A DNA stretch of 53,332 nucleotides from Pseudomonas sp. MWU13-2100 (GTDB lineage: Bacteria > Pseudomonadota > Gammaproteobacteria > Pseudomonadales > Pseudomonadaceae), in contig NZ_JALLIX010000046.1 of the NCBI RefSeq assembly GCF_023242365.1, positions 1 through 53,332 on the forward strand. Reading direction: 5' to 3'. Position numbers and translations under genes: made by a program. Below are positions 27,617 through 34,685 of this stretch, one piece after another. Position 1 is the stretch's first letter. The number at the start of each line of letters is the position of its first letter. The notes under the pieces are model-generated. The model saw only the letters and a list, made by a program, of their open reading frames with translations, was not told the origin of the DNA and did not search any database.

Positions 27617-27819
27617 CAAACACTGAATTGCAGGTGACGGACCTGCTGGAAGGCGACGGCAAGGCCGTGGTCAAGGGCGCGTTGATCACCACGCACTATC
27701 GAGGCACACTCGAGGATGGTAGCGAGTTCGACTCGTCCCATGGCCGGGGCAAGCCGTTCCAATGCGTGATCGGCACGGGACGAGTGATCAAGGGCTGGGA
27801 GCAACACCTTTCTATGTAG
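27613..27819 (+). pseudogene. FKBP-type peptidyl-prolyl isomerase, 5' part cut by the element
   Basis: The first 62 codons encode a normal FKBP start: LLEGDGKAVVKGALITTHYRG, DGSEFDSSHGRGKPF and VIGTGRVIKGW. After base 27800 the frame enters the element, adds EQHLSM and stops. The remaining FKBP sequence resumes at 39964 with DIGLMGMKVGGKRRL. Joining the two at TGGGA gives an intact protein of about 114 residues. FKBPs catalyse proline cis-trans isomerisation in protein folding. The fragment lacks the C-terminal half of the beta-sheet and active site, so it should be inactive. Confidence 0.95.
27796..27800. other. attL core of the integrated element
   Basis: TGGGA, the left copy of the crossover core. 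The flank to the left is FKBP codons GTGATCAAGGGC; the flank to the right is element sequence GCAACACCTTTCTATGTA. Confidence 0.85.
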
Positions 27820-27958
27820 GTTTTTAAAATTCATACCGCTTGTCAGAAAATAGATATGCCAGCATCAGATGGACATCGCTAGAAGCCACGCAGAATAAGA
27901 CTTATGCCATATCGACCATGATTAAAGCATTCTAATTTGAATAAAATAGTTGCTATTT

Positions 27959-28009
27959 TTGCAAGATAATGCTTGCAATTTTCGGAAACATGTGTATAAT
28001 AGGACATGT
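27959..28009 (+). promoter_or_regulatory. Sigma-70-type promoter with two overlapping palindromic operators
   Basis: TTGCAA (27973-27978) and TATAAT (27995-28000) are separated by 16 bp. The -35 overlaps the inverted repeat TTGCAAG-N6-CTTGCAA (27959-27978). The -10 is flanked by two copies of the palindrome ACATGT (27988-27993 and 28004-28009). Such an arrangement is usual for a tightly repressed phage or plasmid promoter. No obvious repressor gene could be assigned. Confidence 0.75.
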
Positions 28010-28242
28010 AGAGAGCGAGAAATAAACATCCCCTCTTTACAGGCCACCTTCGATGGTTTCCTGATCCTTACAGAGTGGATGGCAAAACTCTTAGGCAGTT
28101 AACGAAACTGTCGCTGTGATAGTGTGTCTCGCATCAGGATTATGGATTGGTCCAGACATACAAGAATTCCCCCTCGTAATGCTCGTAACATCCCCGACAT
28201 GATGTGAATCCTTTAAAGGCTCTAATTAGAGTCTTTATTTTT
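28007..28242 (+). ncRNA. Candidate ~235-nt structured RNA (or attenuated leader)
   Basis: The unit starts at the promoter above and ends at an intrinsic terminator, with no convincing coding frame between. It can fold: CCTGAT (28060-28065) pairs with ATCAGG (28133-28138), enclosing hairpins AGAGT/ACTCT (28072-28091) and CAGTT/AACTG (28096-28110). The next gene starts 60 bp past the terminator. It is therefore either a discrete regulatory RNA or a leader that attenuates the downstream genes. I do not recognise an RNA family. Confidence 0.6.
28214..28242 (+). terminator. Strong intrinsic terminator
   Basis: A 10-bp stem (TAAAGGCTCT / AGAGTCTTTA, one G-U pair) with an AATT loop is followed directly by TTTTT. 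The G-U pair and the T-run both point to the plus strand. Confidence 0.85.
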
Positions 28243-28301
28243 GCTCTCGTGTCCTTAGCGTAAACATCACACCGTCAAACATATCCAGCCAAGGAGAACT
28301 C

Positions 28302-28484
28302 ATGGCCGTAGAACGCCTATGCCCGCAATGCGGCATAACGCACAAAGTAAAACGCATCACCAAAGTGTACTGCTCGACCCTATGCAGGGTTAATGCATTC
28401 AATTCCAAGAAACGTCAACTGGTGCAATTGCCAGAACATCAATCACAACAACCACAGGAGAATCTAATACATGAATACTGCTGA
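28302..28484 (+). CDS. Small zinc-finger-like protein
   Basis: A 60-residue basic protein with two cysteine pairs, CPQCG near residues 7-11 and YCSTLCR near residues 23-29, a treble-clef-like pattern. It probably binds one zinc ion and may bind nucleic acid. AAGGAGAACTC lies directly before the ATG. Its end overlaps the start of the next gene by 14 bases. It is the first gene after the terminator at 28214-28242. I do not recognise a named family. Confidence 0.7.
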   Translation: MAVERLCPQCGITHKVKRITKVYCSTLCRVNAFNSKKRQLVQLPEHQSQQPQENLIHEYC

Positions 28485-28629
28485 AGAACAACGACAGGCT
28501 GACTCACTCGAATACCTACGGAGTTACGTACTGAAGCACTGCCACCACATGAGCCCGCAGCAGATTGCAGATGAGCTTCAAGTGCCGCTGTTTGCAGTGA
28601 AGCTCTATTACCCGAACGAAGCTCGATAA
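28471..28629 (+). CDS. Very small helix-turn-helix-like protein
   Basis: A 52-residue product starting MNTAEEQRQADSLEYL. The C-terminal half, MSPQQIADELQVPLFAVKLYY, has the spacing of a helix-turn-helix as in sigma-like or Cro-like small proteins. ACAGGAGAATC gives a ribosome site about ten bases before the ATG. It overlaps the previous gene, suggesting coupled translation. It could be a repressor or excisionase, but that is only a guess. Confidence 0.6.
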   Translation: MNTAEEQRQADSLEYLRSYVLKHCHHMSPQQIADELQVPLFAVKLYYPNEAR

Positions 28630-28692
28630 CCAACAACACCCACGCCACCAAGAAAGGAGATAACTCACCACTATGATAAGGAAAACACCACC

Positions 28693-29100
28693 ATGGCAAC
28701 ATACTTCGTTGTTAACGCTCCATCCAATCTGATTGTTGGAATAGTAACATCCTCGTACATCCCTGCTAACACTGCGCTCAAGACATTCGTTCTCAGCAAT
28801 GAGAAGTCGTTGGACTTTTATTATCGTCACTTGAAGAAGGACGCTGACACTCTACTGGACATCGGTGAGTTGATGCAGAAGTCTTCGTTTGTTAATGATC
28901 GTGTGACCAAGGGCAAGGGTGGCGCTAAGCCAATGAGTCAGCGAATCCGTGCTGAACAAGATAAGCATAAGCCTTCCCGAGAAGAAGAAGTTAGAAACTA
29001 CCTAGTTCAACATTCTCTAGCCAGTGCTGATGACCTTAGTGACGCACTCCACACCGGAATTGTAGCCGCCCGTGCCTATATGATCCGTTACGGATACTGA
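28693..29100 (+). CDS. Unrecognised 135-residue protein with possible C-terminal DNA-binding helix pair
   Basis: The N-terminal half (ATYFVVNAPSNLIVGIVTSSYIP) looks beta-rich. The middle is lysine-rich (VTKGKGGAKPMSQRIRAEQDKHK). The end, REEEVRNYLVQHSLASADDLSDALHTGIVAARAYMIRYGY, resembles a winged-helix or helix-turn-helix unit. An ATG at 28674 in another frame opens only an 18-codon peptide and has the AAGGAG; this peptide may serve as a coupled leader. I do not recognise the family. Confidence 0.65.
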   Translation: MATYFVVNAPSNLIVGIVTSSYIPANTALKTFVLSNEKSLDFYYRHLKKDADTLLDIGELMQKSSFVNDRVTKGKGGAKPMSQRIRAEQDKHKPSREEEVRNYLVQHSLASADDLSDALHTGIVAARAYMIRYGY

Positions 29101-29299
29101 GACTAGCTACAAACGATTATACGGGGCTATGAAGGCGTTTCTCCTGCAATTAAGGCCATAGTGCCAGTTGCAGCTAAACGTGCTCTACAGCCCTTATAGA
29201 CCGCATATCAAACCATTGAAAACATCACCATCTCAGCCCTTCCTGGGCCGTAGACCAATATCGCCCTGTCGGGCAAACACTAATATGAGGAAACACACA
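29101..29299 (+). other. Noncoding spacer with small hairpins before the tape-measure operon
   Basis: No supported gene. Small inverted repeats occur: CTATG...CATAG around 29128-29161 and GCCC-TGTC-GGGC at 29263-29274. An open frame from 29168 joins the next gene, but the ribosome site (TGAGG at 29286) belongs to the ATG at 29300, so the upstream part is probably leader. Confidence 0.4.
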
Positions 29300-29854
29300 A
29301 TGTCTATTACCACCCCAATTATGCAACACGTATTCAGTACCGCCGAATATAAAGCTCGTTGCCAACATGCTGAAACCACCTACCGTAAAACAATTGAATC
29401 TCCTGACCGGGTTGGCAATGTAGGCGGTATTGTTGAGTTCGTAAGCAATACAGTTGCTGAAGGCGTTGAGATGTATCACCAGAAACGTTGTGAAGGCTTT
29501 ATCCCTCTAGACCTAATGAAAGCCGAGGCAATCACAGTAGTTTCAGGCTTCCCTAGTTACATGAAAATCCGTATGCATAAAACTGAGGAAGCACAGCAAG
29601 CTGACCTCGCCATTATCTTCGACCAAGTACGGACTCAGTATCAGACAGACATTGACGTTGCACTTGAGTGTCATCTGGTTGAGCAGGTTGCCATGATGGT
29701 GGCAAATGAAGAGAAGGCACGGATTGAAGCCGAAGCTAAACGCATCACTAAGCTGGAAGCCACCAAACGTAAGGAGTTGCTAGCAGCCCGTGACAAACTA
29801 AAAGCCCAGTTGATTGCAGAGGGGAAGCTAACTGAAGAAGGAGTAGCACAATGA
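29300..29854 (+). CDS. Unrecognised 184-residue helical protein
   Basis: The protein starts MSITTPIMQHVFSTAEYK. The last 55 residues are a charged coiled coil rich in Glu, Ala, Lys and Arg (NEEKARIEAEAKRITKLEATK). The central region is mixed. TGAGG nine bases before the ATG supports the start over in-frame codons upstream. It overlaps the next gene by four bases (ATGA). It heads a chain of four overlapping genes ending in the tape-measure-like gene; in tailed phages this position often holds the tail tube or assembly chaperones, but no such similarity is visible. Confidence 0.7.
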   Translation: MSITTPIMQHVFSTAEYKARCQHAETTYRKTIESPDRVGNVGGIVEFVSNTVAEGVEMYHQKRCEGFIPLDLMKAEAITVVSGFPSYMKIRMHKTEEAQQADLAIIFDQVRTQYQTDIDVALECHLVEQVAMMVANEEKARIEAEAKRITKLEATKRKELLAARDKLKAQLIAEGKLTEEGVAQ

Positions 29855-30087
29855 GTACGCATGAAATTCTCAAGGCAAAGTATGCACCAGAGGAACCGAA
29901 GGCCCTAGAGGTAGTTGCTGAGACCCCGACACTTAACAGGAGCTATGAAGAGCTATTAGCCCTATACGAAAAAATCTTAGAAGTAAGTGGTAAGTCCTCT
30001 ACCAAGTTGGAGGGTTCAGCCCTGATTGAACATATCCTACAACTGAACCGAGAGTCACAAACCAAGAGGAAGTTGTCCAATGCGTAA
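29851..30087 (+). CDS. Small acidic protein in the tape-measure operon
   Basis: A 78-residue protein, helical in its second half (RSYEELLALYEKILEVSGKS). It overlaps the genes on both sides (four and eight bases), so its translation is coupled to them. In many tailed phages two small overlapping genes directly before the tape-measure gene encode tail assembly chaperones; size and position fit, sequence does not prove it. No recognised motif. Confidence 0.62.
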   Translation: MSTHEILKAKYAPEEPKALEVVAETPTLNRSYEELLALYEKILEVSGKSSTKLEGSALIEHILQLNRESQTKRKLSNA

Positions 30088-30454
30088 GTTACAACAGCAT
30101 ATTAATTACATTGCTCAGGAGGGGACTCAGCGGAGTGCCTTTCTCCTCGCCGGAGCAGATATAAATATGAAGCAGCTAACACAAGACCTTCGCTGTTTGA
30201 TGTCCGGCCATTTTGGCAGGAAGAGCCTTAAGTACGTTTGGTTCAAGGTTTCTGGTGGAGTTGTTCTATTGGTGAGCGGGAGCAAGGTAGTAATCGAGAC
30301 TGTTGAGAGCTACCTGGGTGACTCAGGTGATTGTCAAGAGTTTACGGTATTGTATCGCGGGCATGGTGTCAAAATCTTCAACAGCATTGTGAGTAAGAAA
30401 TTAGTCGACTATGACCAGTCAACCCCGGGTCATTCGTTTGGAGCAAGCCGATGA
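30080..30454 (+). CDS. Unrecognised 124-residue protein before the tape-measure gene
   Basis: The protein is basic at its N-terminus (MRKLQQHINYIAQEGTQR) and beta-rich in its middle (YVWFKVSGGVVLLVSGSKVVIETVESYLG). It overlaps the preceding gene by eight bases and the tape-measure-like gene by four. A tail assembly chaperone role is possible from position alone. I do not recognise a family. Confidence 0.62.
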   Translation: MRKLQQHINYIAQEGTQRSAFLLAGADINMKQLTQDLRCLMSGHFGRKSLKYVWFKVSGGVVLLVSGSKVVIETVESYLGDSGDCQEFTVLYRGHGVKIFNSIVSKKLVDYDQSTPGHSFGASR

Positions 30455-32673
30455 GCCTCCACGAATCAATTGCCCAGCTAACGGGCAATCTTAGCTTTCT
30501 AGTTGACCTAAGTGGCCTAACTAGATTCGACAATAGTCTGAATCAAATCTCTAAACGTATGACCGCCCTCAGTGCCCAAGCGGATAAACTAGCTGCGAAG
30601 CTAGGGGGAGTCTCTCCTAAGAGTTCTACGCAAAAGTTAGATGCGTCTGTGGAACAGTCCAAGGGCCGTACATTGAAGTTGGAAACCGAACTAGCCAAGG
30701 CACAGAGAGCTACTTTTGCAGCCGAGCTTCAACAGAGTAAGCTGAAATTTTCCGGACTCAAGGAAGAAGCTTTCCTAAGTACACAATCCCTCAAGCAGAA
30801 ACAGCTTCAGGCAGTGTTGGAAACCAAGTCCGCCAAAGTTGAACAGGAGCACTTGAGAACCCAAGGAATTCAATTAAAAAATCAGCATAGTGTAGAGACC
30901 GCCAAATTACGTCAGTCACGCCTAGAGGAAATTCTACGTCAACAGCAAGCCAAGACTCTCCTATTACAAGAGAAACAAGTAGCGGCCCTCTCAGCGACTC
31001 AAAGAGCCGAACTAATTTTACAACAAGCGAGAGAACGAGGTCAGCGAGCCACTGAGCGTTATCAACAGCGTATGGCTGATCGAAAGGCCCGTGAGCTTAA
31101 ACTGGAAGAGAATACTGCCCGGCAGGCGGCTAAGTTTAAATGGGCAGAAAATCGCCAAACAGTGTGGCAAGCTCGCCAGGACACTCCAGCACCTGTTGTA
31201 GCAGAGTCAGGTGGCCTGGGCATGGTTGGTGCCCTGTCCGGTATCGCAATGGCTGTATACGCCATCTCAAGTGCTGCCAGCATGCTTACAGCCCGAGTGG
31301 AGCATAGACAGGAAAGTACAGCTAATTCTCAACAATTCGACTTTGCTCTAATGTCGGCCTCTGAAGATCCCAAGGTTCGTGACACTCTTAACAAGCGGTA
31401 TAAAGAGACTTTCACAGATTACGGGATGGAAATCGATACGGAGTCAGCTCGCCAGTACAACAATAGTTCCGCCAGTCTTATGAAGCATGGCTACTCACCT
31501 GAAAAAGCCGCCGATGTTCTGGACGATCGATATGCCGCATTCCGTATTGGTAATGTCTCAGATGCTAACCAGCGGCGTATCGCACTTCACCTTGACCATA
31601 TTTTGGCTCAAGGCCATGCAACAGGCCAGAACACCCGCCCATTAATGGCAGAACTAGGTGGCAAGATATCTCAAGATGTGTATGTGGGGACAGCTCATGC
31701 TCTTGGCTACAAGGGTAAAGATGATAAGGCCCAAGAGTTCTTCTATAAACAACAAAAGGCCGGGAAGTTAACCGCAGACGCTTTTTATGCTGGCATCCAT
31801 CAAGCTGTTATTAATAACCCTGAAGTATTGGCACGACACAAGGGCAGTATTGAAGCACAAGAGGCACGATTGAAGAATGACAAGTTCTTACAGACCGATA
31901 ACATCCAGAAAGATCCTCAGCTCATAGGAGCCCTCGGTGATCGTATCGCGGCTGAACGGGAACTAGTGGCTGCCATGGCACCAGTGAATAACGCCCTCAA
32001 GGATTTTGATCGGGCCTTGACGCAGTTTCAAACAGGGCTGCTCCGTACATTAGTAGGGAAGAATTTTGACGGTACGGTTCAAGACTCTGCTCAACGTGCT
32101 GCCGATGTCGCTTCTGTCGGGACTGTTGAAGGACCTGCCGTAGACCCAAGTGCCTTAACTGGAAAAACAGTTAGTGCTGATAGGGATAACATCCGTGATC
32201 CCGTTGACGTTTTATGGCGATGGTTATTTAATGTTGATCAAGATAAGGATAAGGTCGGCCCAGCAAGCAACTTGAAAGTATCAGCCCCTGATCCATTCAG
32301 CCCAGTTCCTACACTGGACACTTCGAAGTTTGATACAAGCCGTTTACCTATAAAGTTAGAAGACCTGATGCAAACACCAATACTTCAGGGGATGGTAAAG
32401 ATGGCTGTGGCTGATGCTAACAACAATCCGCAAGCGACAGGAATCATGTCTAGTAATGATGCATTCTACAAAGCTTCTCAAGCACCTTCAGTCACGAATA
32501 ACAATACGACGAACAACACTACTACTAATGCTCCGATAACTAACATTACCGTGAATACTAGCACTGGTGCTGATCCTCATGAGATTGCAGAGCACGCTAG
32601 AAGTGTAGTTCATAGCGAACTGCGGGCAGTGTTCGATACATCCAATACAGCCATCGGCACGAAAGCTCAGTAA
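30451..32673 (+). CDS. Tape-measure-like protein
   Basis: A 740-residue protein with the build of a phage tail tape measure. The N-terminus has LSFLVDLSGLTRFDNSLNQI followed by a long heptad-rich coiled coil to about residue 240. A glycine/alanine hydrophobic stretch (GMVGALSGIAMAVYAISSAA) comes next. Residues about 290-470 resemble the folded tape-measure domain, with MAELGGKISQDV, KAGKLTADAFYAGI and AQEARL. The C-terminus has an Asn/Thr-rich beta segment and GADPHEIAEHARSVV, as in many tape-measure C-termini. Tape measures set tail length and pass into the host during DNA entry. No tail tube, baseplate or capsid gene is near. Confidence 0.78.
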   Translation: MSLHESIAQLTGNLSFLVDLSGLTRFDNSLNQISKRMTALSAQADKLAAKLGGVSPKSSTQKLDASVEQSKGRTLKLETELAKAQRATFAAELQQSKLKFSGLKEEAFLSTQSLKQKQLQAVLETKSAKVEQEHLRTQGIQLKNQHSVETAKLRQSRLEEILRQQQAKTLLLQEKQVAALSATQRAELILQQARERGQRATERYQQRMADRKARELKLEENTARQAAKFKWAENRQTVWQARQDTPAPVVAESGGLGMVGALSGIAMAVYAISSAASMLTARVEHRQESTANSQQFDFALMSASEDPKVRDTLNKRYKETFTDYGMEIDTESARQYNNSSASLMKHGYSPEKAADVLDDRYAAFRIGNVSDANQRRIALHLDHILAQGHATGQNTRPLMAELGGKISQDVYVGTAHALGYKGKDDKAQEFFYKQQKAGKLTADAFYAGIHQAVINNPEVLARHKGSIEAQEARLKNDKFLQTDNIQKDPQLIGALGDRIAAERELVAAMAPVNNALKDFDRALTQFQTGLLRTLVGKNFDGTVQDSAQRAADVASVGTVEGPAVDPSALTGKTVSADRDNIRDPVDVLWRWLFNVDQDKDKVGPASNLKVSAPDPFSPVPTLDTSKFDTSRLPIKLEDLMQTPILQGMVKMAVADANNNPQATGIMSSNDAFYKASQAPSVTNNNTTNNTTTNAPITNITVNTSTGADPHEIAEHARSVVHSELRAVFDTSNTAIGTKAQ

Positions 32674-32751
32674 ATAACGATTAGCGGTTGACTATTGGCC
32701 GCTTTTTCCTCTAACCACTTTATTAGGAGATCACCTATTTTAATCAAAGCC

Positions 32752-33027
32752 ATGTTGTATATAGCCGCCTTCCAAATCGCGGCTATTGGCGGACTCACAC
32801 TCTACTCATACGCCCACTCTCAAGAAGAGAATAGAAAGTATGCCCTGATGGCAGAGCGTAACGCCATTGCCGCTAGCAATGAATTCACCCTGAATTTCTA
32901 CAAGCAGACCGTAGTAGATCGAAGTCAAGATCGTGCAGATATGCAGTTATGGGTGGATCGTCAGATCACTCTACGATTAGCTCAAGCTGCAATACCCCAA
33001 CCCACCTCAATAACAACAGGAGAGTAA
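32752..33027 (+). CDS. Small single-pass membrane protein
   Basis: A product of about 91 residues with one hydrophobic helix (MLYIAAFQIAAIGGLTLYSYA) and a charged, helical tail. TTAGGAGATC at 32724-32733 is too far from this ATG (about 20 bases) but ideally spaced for an in-frame ATT at 32737, a rare start codon; that would add five residues. A holin-like or anchor role is possible, but there is no endolysin gene nearby. The next gene starts two bases after its stop. Confidence 0.55.
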   Translation: MLYIAAFQIAAIGGLTLYSYAHSQEENRKYALMAERNAIAASNEFTLNFYKQTVVDRSQDRADMQLWVDRQITLRLAQAAIPQPTSITTGE

Positions 33028-33029
33028 AC

Positions 33030-33197
33030 ATGTATTACAGAACACAATCAGAAGCCATGACAGCAGCATACGCTCTGGCAGCATCAACAGGAAAACGTGT
33101 ATGGCGTCATATGGTCGAAAGCAAGTACGGGGTGCCACGTTGGATTGTCTCATTTATTGAATGCCGCCAGACAGCCCTACAGGAGCTTACAGACTGA
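33030..33197 (+). CDS. Small unrecognised protein
   Basis: A 55-residue product, MYYRTQSEAMTAAYALAASTG, then RVWRHMVESKYGVPRWIVSFIE. It follows the membrane-protein gene almost directly and has its own ACAGGAGAGTAAAC ribosome site. Tyr/Trp/Arg-rich small proteins of this kind are common in phage and plasmid accessory regions. No function can be given. Confidence 0.6.
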   Translation: MYYRTQSEAMTAAYALAASTGKRVWRHMVESKYGVPRWIVSFIECRQTALQELTD

Positions 33198-33213
33198 CTC
33201 ACAACATCTACGC

Positions 33214-33242
33214 TTGACACAGCGACCATCTTCCTATATTTT
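33214..33242 (+). promoter_or_regulatory. Sigma-70-type promoter for the RepL-like gene
   Basis: TTGACA (33214-33219) and TATTTT (33237-33242) with a 17-bp spacer. A CACTG-AAACA-CAGTG hairpin (33277-33291) lies in the leader between it and the gene at 33394. A perfect -35 and ideal spacing support it. Confidence 0.7.
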
Positions 33243-33393
33243 TCACCGACATCGCAGCCAACCGAACCGCATCCACCACTGAAACACAGTGAGCCTGGAG
33301 CGCGGTATTTTTGCGTCTGCGATTTGAACAAACCAACCCGGCACTACCCGAGAGGAATTGCCTATTGAACAGAACTGAACAAGGAGCCCCACC

Positions 33394-34023
33394 ATGCATG
33401 ACGTACATCCACTGATTACCGCAACCACCCTCATCAGTGCTGACGGTTTGATCATTGACAAACACACTGGTGAAATCCACGGGCACGATAGTAAGCCTTC
33501 TGTATTCTCTGGTGTTATCAACTACCAACGTGAACTGGGCAAGTGCCGAAGTGTGGACGACTTCCAGGATCATCTGAGCCACTTTGATCGACGTACATTG
33601 CCGCCCCACGAACTACACCCGCTACACGAACAAGTTGACTATGCCCATGGCCTATGGCGTCGCACTGGTGTTGACTGCCGTATCACCATCCCACAGCTAC
33701 GCTTACTGGAGAAGTTGCACGATCTTGTTCTCTATCGTAATGTCATCTTCATGACTCAGGCGGGTTTGGCTAAGTCACTGGGCACCGCTGAATCAAACCT
33801 GATGAAGAAGCTGAAGGTGTTGATGGATGCCAACATGCTCAGAGTGTCCACGTCACGGAGTGACAATATCCGTAAGGGCGAGATCAAACTATCCTTGAAT
33901 CCACGATTGGTCTTTCGAGGCCACGACAAGGCCCAGGGGCACTATATCCAAGAGTGGTATCGCCCGGTAGGCAGCCTGCACACTGAGACTGGAGCAGGCG
34001 AGCACCTCGCCATTGCAGCGTAA
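33394..34023 (+). CDS. RepL-like winged-helix protein, candidate replication initiator
   Basis: A 209-residue protein. The centre has a winged helix: FMTQAGLAKSLGTAESNLMKKLKVLMDANML, then a wing with RKGEIKLSLNPRLVFRGHDKAQG. The end of this block (NP-hydrophobic-FRG-x-x-K) is the pattern seen at the end of RepL-type plasmid initiators and related proteins. The N-terminal third is not recognised. It has its own promoter and AAGGAGCCCCACC before the ATG. The large structured noncoding region follows directly and could be its target or origin. A transcriptional regulator is the main alternative. Confidence 0.62.
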   Translation: MHDVHPLITATTLISADGLIIDKHTGEIHGHDSKPSVFSGVINYQRELGKCRSVDDFQDHLSHFDRRTLPPHELHPLHEQVDYAHGLWRRTGVDCRITIPQLRLLEKLHDLVLYRNVIFMTQAGLAKSLGTAESNLMKKLKVLMDANMLRVSTSRSDNIRKGEIKLSLNPRLVFRGHDKAQGHYIQEWYRPVGSLHTETGAGEHLAIAA

Positions 34024-34073
34024 CTTCCCGTAATCCTCCCGTAGGTAATTTAAAAAACCTACGCAAGAATTGG

Positions 34074-34640
34074 GCTGGAAGCCACGTAATACAAGAGGGT
34101 CGAAAAATTCCTATTATATAAAAGAGTTCTTCGGCGACCTTCGTCGAAGGGATTGCACGGTAAGCGAGAGCTTACAGGTTTACCCTGTGAAGGAACTTCA
34201 CGTTTAATCCCCTTGCAAGAGAGGCGATAGCTTCGAAGGGTACAGGCAGATATATTGATGATAATCAATCTGCCAGAAAAGAAAGGTATTACTCAGACCT
34301 ACGGTCTGGGGTATCCATTCGCTAACGCTACAGTGAGCACACATGAATACTGCCGTATTCTTCTTGTGCACAGTAAACAAGATCAAGATCAAAGGCCAGC
34401 CGCAGGCTGATCATATTGATTATTGAAATTGATTCTCTCAGACCGCTAGGTCACAGGTAGTACACTTTGCATAGGCGGATTGATTATCATCATTCTATCC
34501 GCTAACCTTCAAGGCTATCGCCTCTTCTAAAGTACTCAGTTTAGAACTCCGTTCTGTGCTCAGTTTCAAGGTAGTGCAACCTGAGAGCTAGAGCCTGAAG
34601 TAGTAGTTGGAGAGTCAAATGCACGCCCCCCCATCAGGCT
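34074..34640 (+). ncRNA. Candidate large structured RNA (~570 nt)
   Basis: No coding frame is supported here, yet the region is dense in perfect short-loop hairpins: 34129-34149 (9 bp, CCT loop), 34160-34175 (6 bp, GAGA loop), 34187-34201 (6 bp, GAA), 34245-34274 (11 bp, GATA), 34294-34308 (6 bp, TAC), 34345-34360 (6 bp, TGCC), 34397-34409 (5 bp, GCA), 34441-34452 (4 bp, GCTA), 34543-34555 (5 bp, TCC). A 20-bp long-range helix with one mismatch joins 34220-34239 to 34506-34525. AGCCTGA/TCAGGCT (34592-34640) closes the 3' part. G-U pairs at 34134/34144 and 34232/34513 and the GNRA loop fit plus-strand RNA. An origin with ssDNA hairpins is the alternative. Confidence 0.6.
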
Positions 34641-34685
34641 TCGCCCCTTCCTTGAGCTATGCACATGCCACAACTGTGCTCATAG

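Noticed and set aside
29168..29299. Extension of the gene at 29300 to a TTG at 29168
   Set aside because: No ribosome site upstream and low-complexity, hairpin-bearing sequence; TGAGG supports 29300.
34041..34063. Terminator for the RepL-like gene (CGTAGGT/ACCTACG hairpin)
   Set aside because: A 7-bp stem with no T-run on the plus strand; its A/T loop resembles, in reverse complement, sequence at 27815-27836, so another role is possible. Left unassigned.
34074..34640. CRISPR array or integron attC cluster
   Set aside because: Hairpins differ in sequence and spacing, there are no regular direct repeats with spacers, and no cas, IntI or cassette genes adjoin.
34074..34640. OMEGA/HEARO-type guide RNA
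   Set aside because: No IscB, IsrB or TnpB-like protein with RuvC or HNH motifs is encoded in the element.
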